64,000 nucleotides of DNA from CAYLPJ01 sp964385465 (GTDB lineage: Bacteria > Planctomycetota > Phycisphaerae > SM23-33): assembly GCA_964385465.1 (NCBI GenBank), contig CAYLPJ010000025.1:14470-78469 (forward strand), written 5' to 3'. Position 1 is the first letter of the stretch. Each line of letters starts with the position of its first letter. The notes beneath the pieces were generated by a model, which made no database searches, had not been told where the DNA came from, and saw nothing but the letters and a program-made list of their open reading frames with translations. Of this stretch, positions 60,546-64,000 are shown piece after piece. The position numbers and the translations under genes are program-made.

Positions 60546-63059
60546 TCAGCGCCAGGTCACCGTAAGCGTCCCCGGGCGGAGGTCCTCCAGGGCGACCTCG
60601 GCGTAGCGGGAGTCGGCCGTGTGGGTCAACTCGACGGGCACCTCCCGTCCGGCGAGGCGGGCGGTGAGGGCTTCCCCGGCCTCGTCGGGCAGCAGCAGGC
60701 GGAGTCGGCAGGCGTCGCCGCTGGCGGTCAGCGTCAGGTCCATCCGACCCGCGGCGGGGTCACAGCGATAGTCATAGCACACGTATCCTCCGCCGGAAGG
60801 GTAGCTTACGCACACAGCCGCCTCATCCTCCCCCGCGGCCGACCAGCGGGGGCTGACCGTCGTCGCCCGCATCCCCCGGTCGTCATCCACCACGCCGGCG
60901 AGCCCGCAGAGCAGGGCATCGACGACCGCGGCGGCGCCCCAGTTGTCCGGGATGCCGTGGTTGATCGGCAGCGCCGGGAAGAAGACGTCGGCGTCGCTGA
61001 GCGTGACGCCCAGGATCATCCACACCGACGGGCCCTCGCAGGCCTCCAGCTCGATCCGATCTATCTCCCTATCAGGATGCGGGTTACGCATCCCCCAGGC
61101 AAAGACGCCCACGTTCTCGAACTTGCGGTTCGCCCCCTGCCACGCCACCCGGAGGTTGTCCGGCCGGCTCTGCGGGGGCCGACCGCTCGCGTAATCCAGC
61201 CGGGCCGAGTTCGGCGCCGGCATGAACCAGCCGTCCGCCTCCGAACCCGCTCGCACATAAACCGTTTGATGCGTCCCGTCCGCGTACCGCAGCGTCACCC
61301 GTCCGGCCGGGCTGCTCGGCCGCGACAACGCGTGCAGGAAGTAGACCGACCCCGCCTTCCCACCGACCGGGATCGTCGCCGCCGGCTTGTAGGGCTCCCG
61401 CGTGCTCAGGCCGACCGCCGCCCGCCCGGCGTTCTCCGACGGGTCGATCACGTCGAAATCCACCCCCTCCAACCGTTGCCGACCCGTTGGCATGCCCGCA
61501 AGGTCGTTGTCCTCCTCGCCCAGCCAGCCGATCCCCTCCTCCGGCCCCTCCCAGCGGAAGTCCACGTTCGCCTCGTCGCAAAGCTCCAGTGGGCGGAAGC
61601 TCCGTTCCGGCTCGGCCGGCAGGCGGCCGCGGTAGCAGCACGGCAGGAACCCGCCGTACCGCTCGCCCTGCTCCAGGGCCCAGTCGAGGATCTCCCGCCC
61701 GTAGCCTTCCTCGCCGTGATCGAACGCCCCGCGAGCGAGCTCCCCGGCGCAGATCGTCGAGACCCCGCCGTTCATGTAGTCCCACATGAACCGAAAGCCC
61801 TTCTCGAACGGCGGATACAGGTTGTAGAACTCCCCCGGCGAACTGTCGGGCATCTCCTCGCGGATGCGGCGGTACGTGGCGAGGATCGCCCGCGCCTGCT
61901 CGAAGTCGATCCCGCGATTCAACGCGTACGAGTTCGACAGCGACACCTGCTCGCCCTCGTCCGTGCCCCCCACGTCGCGGACGAACGACGGGGCCTCCGT
62001 CACGTGATGGCGGTAGAACCGCCCGTTCCAGGACACCTCGTCCAGCCGGCGCTTCAGCGTGTCGGCCAGCTCGTCGAACTCCCCGGCCTCCGCACCCCGC
62101 CCGACGTGGCGGAGCATCCGCGCCAAGTACCGGCAGGACGCCATCATGCCCGTGTTGTCCCCGTGCATCACGCCGAAGGCCGTCCGGTCAGGATCCACCG
62201 TCATCCGCGTGCCGCTGACCGCCATGTCGTCATCGTGCACGAAATCCCAACTGTCGATCGTGAACCCACGCTTCAACAGGCCGTACTTCTCGCTCCAGCG
62301 GTAGCGGTCCGTCGTCGCGTAACGCACCGCCGCGATCGCCTGGTCCAGCCGCGAGGCCATCCACCGATCGTCCCCCGTCGCCTGCCACGTCCGGTACAGC
62401 CCCTCCAGGAACAGGAACTCCACGTCGTTCTCGACCGGGATCCGCTGGAACCGCCGCGTCGGGTTGCCCGGAACCTTCCGGATGAAGTCCCCACGGGCGA
62501 ACTCGTGGTCACGCCAGTTCTGCAGCTCCGAGTGGTGCATCCGCTTGACCTTGTCCCAGATCATCCCGTCCTCACGCTGCCACTCCGCGTACAGGTCGAT
62601 CCCCGAATGCAGCAGGTCCCGCGCGCAGTCGTAGTAGCGCATCCCCTTGAGCACGTGAACGTGATCCCGCAACCACGAGACGTAAAACTTGTACAGCCGA
62701 CCCTCGATCCGGACGAACTCCCCCCAACCCGCGTGCCACATGAACATCGTGTCCACCAGCACCTGGTGAAGACGCTCGTACCGCCCGGCCGCGTCGGCGA
62801 TCCGCGTCTCCGGCGCCAGCCGAAGCGTCGCCTCCGCCACCGACTCCCCCTCGCCGTCCAGCCACGTCAGCCGCTGCACCCCGGCCGCACGACCGGCCAA
62901 AAACGTCGCACGACCGTCCGGGGACTCCGTGCGAACGTACTCATCTCCGCACCCGTCCCGGACCACCAGCGTCCCGCCCCCGGGGCCGGAGACCTCCACC
63001 GCATCCAACGGCCGCACGCACGCCGGGTTCACACCGCCCTCGAATCGCAGCTCGCTCAT
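60546..63059 (-). CDS. Large (alpha/alpha)6-barrel glycosidase-like protein
   Basis: This is 837 residues from ATG at 63059, chosen because GGAAGG is nine bases in front; an ATG at 63068 would abut that sequence. There is no signal peptide. After a small beta-domain (about 1-75), residues about 90-480 show aromatic/acidic motifs of six-hairpin glycosidases: FYVSWLRDHVHVLKGMRYYD, YAEWQREDGMIWDKV, IDSWDFVHDDDM, LSNSYALNRGIDF and FRFMWDYMNGGVSTICAGEL. The C-terminal half holds beta-sandwiches, one like a carbohydrate-binding module (GKAGSVYFLHALSRPSSPAG). The exact family is not recognised; GH63-, GH78- or GH127-like clans are candidates. It would act in the cytoplasm on imported oligosaccharides. 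It lies upstream of the glycyl radical gene on the same strand but has its own 3' spacer. Confidence 0.7.
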   Translation of the reverse strand: MSELRFEGGVNPACVRPLDAVEVSGPGGGTLVVRDGCGDEYVRTESPDGRATFLAGRAAGVQRLTWLDGEGESVAEATLRLAPETRIADAAGRYERLHQVLVDTMFMWHAGWGEFVRIEGRLYKFYVSWLRDHVHVLKGMRYYDCARDLLHSGIDLYAEWQREDGMIWDKVKRMHHSELQNWRDHEFARGDFIRKVPGNPTRRFQRIPVENDVEFLFLEGLYRTWQATGDDRWMASRLDQAIAAVRYATTDRYRWSEKYGLLKRGFTIDSWDFVHDDDMAVSGTRMTVDPDRTAFGVMHGDNTGMMASCRYLARMLRHVGRGAEAGEFDELADTLKRRLDEVSWNGRFYRHHVTEAPSFVRDVGGTDEGEQVSLSNSYALNRGIDFEQARAILATYRRIREEMPDSSPGEFYNLYPPFEKGFRFMWDYMNGGVSTICAGELARGAFDHGEEGYGREILDWALEQGERYGGFLPCCYRGRLPAEPERSFRPLELCDEANVDFRWEGPEEGIGWLGEEDNDLAGMPTGRQRLEGVDFDVIDPSENAGRAAVGLSTREPYKPAATIPVGGKAGSVYFLHALSRPSSPAGRVTLRYADGTHQTVYVRAGSEADGWFMPAPNSARLDYASGRPPQSRPDNLRVAWQGANRKFENVGVFAWGMRNPHPDREIDRIELEACEGPSVWMILGVTLSDADVFFPALPINHGIPDNWGAAAVVDALLCGLAGVVDDDRGMRATTVSPRWSAAGEDEAAVCVSYPSGGGYVCYDYRCDPAAGRMDLTLTASGDACRLRLLLPDEAGEALTARLAGREVPVELTHTADSRYAEVALEDLRPGTLTVTWR

Positions 63060-63195
63060 GTCGCTCATCCTTCCGTTCTGCCGCGGCCACTGCGACCGCC
63101 CCGCCCAGCCTAGCGCCCCCGCGCCCCGGCGTCAACCGCCCCGCCGGCCCCCGGGCCGGGCCCGCTTGACCGTGGCGTCCAGGCTCCCGCCGGGG

Positions 63196-63201
63196 TATAC
63201 T
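63196..63201 (+). promoter_or_regulatory. Possible -10 element before the RHS gene
   Basis: TATACT lies 20 bases upstream of the ATG at 63222. A TTGACC is present at 63166-63171, but the 24-base spacing is too long for a standard pair. The AAAGGGGA between the -10 and the ATG could serve as ribosome binding site. Confidence 0.25.
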
Positions 63202-63221
63202 CGGCTTCGAAAGGGGACCAG

Positions 63222-64000
63222 ATGGCGCGGGCGCCCATCCACATCTTCCGCCAAACCGCAGGCGAGACGCTGGTCAAGGACGGAACGCTCGACCCGCCGG
63301 GCAACTGGCTGTCGGTGACGACGAACGGGGCGACGCAGACGCGGACGCACAACGACGTCAACGAGTTGACGGGCTTCTCGGACGATTGGGCCGACCCGAA
63401 CCACGACCCGGCCGGGAACATGACCTACGGGCCCACCGAGGTCGCCCCGGCCGTCGGGATGCACTTCGTCTACGACGCGTGGAACCGGCTGGCGAAGGTC
63501 TACCTGGACGACGGCGACAGCTCGGCCGCGCTGGACGCCAACGACACGCTCCGCGGCACGTACCGCTACGACGGCCTGCACCGTCGCGTGCGGCGGATCG
63601 TCCTGGAAGACGACGGCAACTCCGTACCGTACGACTACTTCCACACCCGCTCGTGGCAGGTGATCGAGGTCCGCCGCTACAACGACACCGTGGCCCACAA
63701 GCAGTACGTCTGGGACGTTCGGTACATCGACGCCCCCGTCTGCCGCTTTCACGACGCGGACAACGACGGCCAGTTCGAGCCGGACGCCAACGAGCACCAC
63801 TACTACACCCAGGGCGCGAACTTCAACGTCACCGCCCTCGTGGACGCCAACAGCGGCGCCGTGGTGGAGCGCTACCTCTACTCCCCCTACGGCCGCCGCA
63901 CCGTCCTCGACGGCAACACCGACGCCGAACCCTGGGCCACCGAATGGCTCCCCGACGGAGACGGCATCAGCGATTACGACAATGAGTTGGGGCATCAGGG
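63222..64000 (+). CDS. RHS-repeat protein, short N-terminus (3' end outside window)
   Basis: At least 259 residues are present from ATG at 63222. The sequence enters directly in the last YD/RHS repeats: LDPPGNWLSVTTNGATQTR, YDAWNRLAKVYLDDG, GTYRYDGLHRRVRR, then the RHS-associated core AVVERYLYSPYGRRTV and GDGISDYDNELGHQG, where normal proteins continue to a Y-Y-x-x-R-x-Y-x-P end. RHS proteins are usually well over 1000 residues and build a shell around a C-terminal toxin or act in wall attachment. Here only a tip-like piece with no signal peptide is present at the 5' side, so it may be a displaced 3' fragment of a larger RHS gene, or an orphan tip module. The C-terminal part lies outside the window. 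Confidence 0.75.
   Translation, partial: MARAPIHIFRQTAGETLVKDGTLDPPGNWLSVTTNGATQTRTHNDVNELTGFSDDWADPNHDPAGNMTYGPTEVAPAVGMHFVYDAWNRLAKVYLDDGDSSAALDANDTLRGTYRYDGLHRRVRRIVLEDDGNSVPYDYFHTRSWQVIEVRRYNDTVAHKQYVWDVRYIDAPVCRFHDADNDGQFEPDANEHHYYTQGANFNVTALVDANSGAVVERYLYSPYGRRTVLDGNTDAEPWATEWLPDGDGISDYDNELGHQ

Noticed and set aside
63166..63201. TTGACC/TATACT as a standard promoter for the RHS gene
   Set aside because: Spacing is 24 bases instead of 16-18; only the -10-like element is kept as a weak call.

Overview
The window is GC-rich with dense, mostly short-gapped genes. It looks like part of a Planctomycetota chromosome (Phycisphaerae-like or a related anaerobic lineage is my best guess). The grounds are an LEPR-XLL type N-terminus on a giant lamin-tail/CotH protein, several exported proteins of families common in that phylum (DUF4838, DUF2961, exported methyltransferase/PQQ-propeller fusions, PDZ/HEAT proteins), sulfatases and a glycyl radical enzyme that implies anoxic life. 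Verrucomicrobiota or Lentisphaerota are possible alternatives. No tRNA, rRNA, CRISPR array, phage or intact insertion sequence was seen.

Layout. 1-4446 (-): 3'-truncated secreted CotH/lamin-tail protein. 4523-4939 (+): decayed gene remnant. 5011-22916: a polysaccharide-degradation block with a parallel beta-helix protein (+); a minus-strand run of methyltransferase-PQQ fusion, GH9, GH28 and sulfatase, the last preceded by a Tat leader cut off by an in-frame amber codon; then on the plus strand a DUF4838 protein, an LRR/PD40 protein and a GH30 enzyme. 23026-24354 (-): GH140-like enzyme. 24685-28820 (-): a SEC-C protein, a radical SAM protein with a winged helix, and a short methyltransferase. 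29407-30030 (+): iron-sulfur flavoprotein-like reductase. 30175-33754 (-): an operon of M24 peptidase, M42 peptidase and an enolase-superfamily enzyme.

33959-49715: a second carbohydrate block. A PDZ/HEAT (DUF6288-like) protein (+) is followed by a minus-strand operon of GH172 (DUF2961), DUF4838 and sulfatase, then a DUF6786-like lipoprotein and a second PDZ/HEAT protein (+), then a second methyltransferase-PQQ fusion (-). Four families thus occur twice in the window (sulfatase, DUF4838, PDZ/HEAT, methyltransferase-PQQ).

49877-60200: a peptide/imino-acid block. It has an ornithine-cyclodeaminase-family enzyme and a shrunken aconitase X remnant (-); a three-gene oligopeptide ABC transporter (+) whose two permeases are fused into one chain and whose two ATPases are fused into another; and a HypD-like glycyl radical enzyme (-) in which the usual C-x-E active-site motif reads C-V-T. 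The glycyl radical gene is preceded by an AT-rich promoter island flanked by two perfect palindromes sharing the half-site TGTCCAC. 60546-63059 (-) is a large six-hairpin-type glycosidase, and 63222-64000 (+) is the start of a short RHS-repeat protein cut by the window edge.

Together the genes suggest a saprophyte that strips sulfated, probably pectin-like polysaccharides and takes up and cleaves peptides, possibly including proline/hydroxyproline-rich ones. The pathway reading is inference; the family calls rest on motifs visible in the translations.
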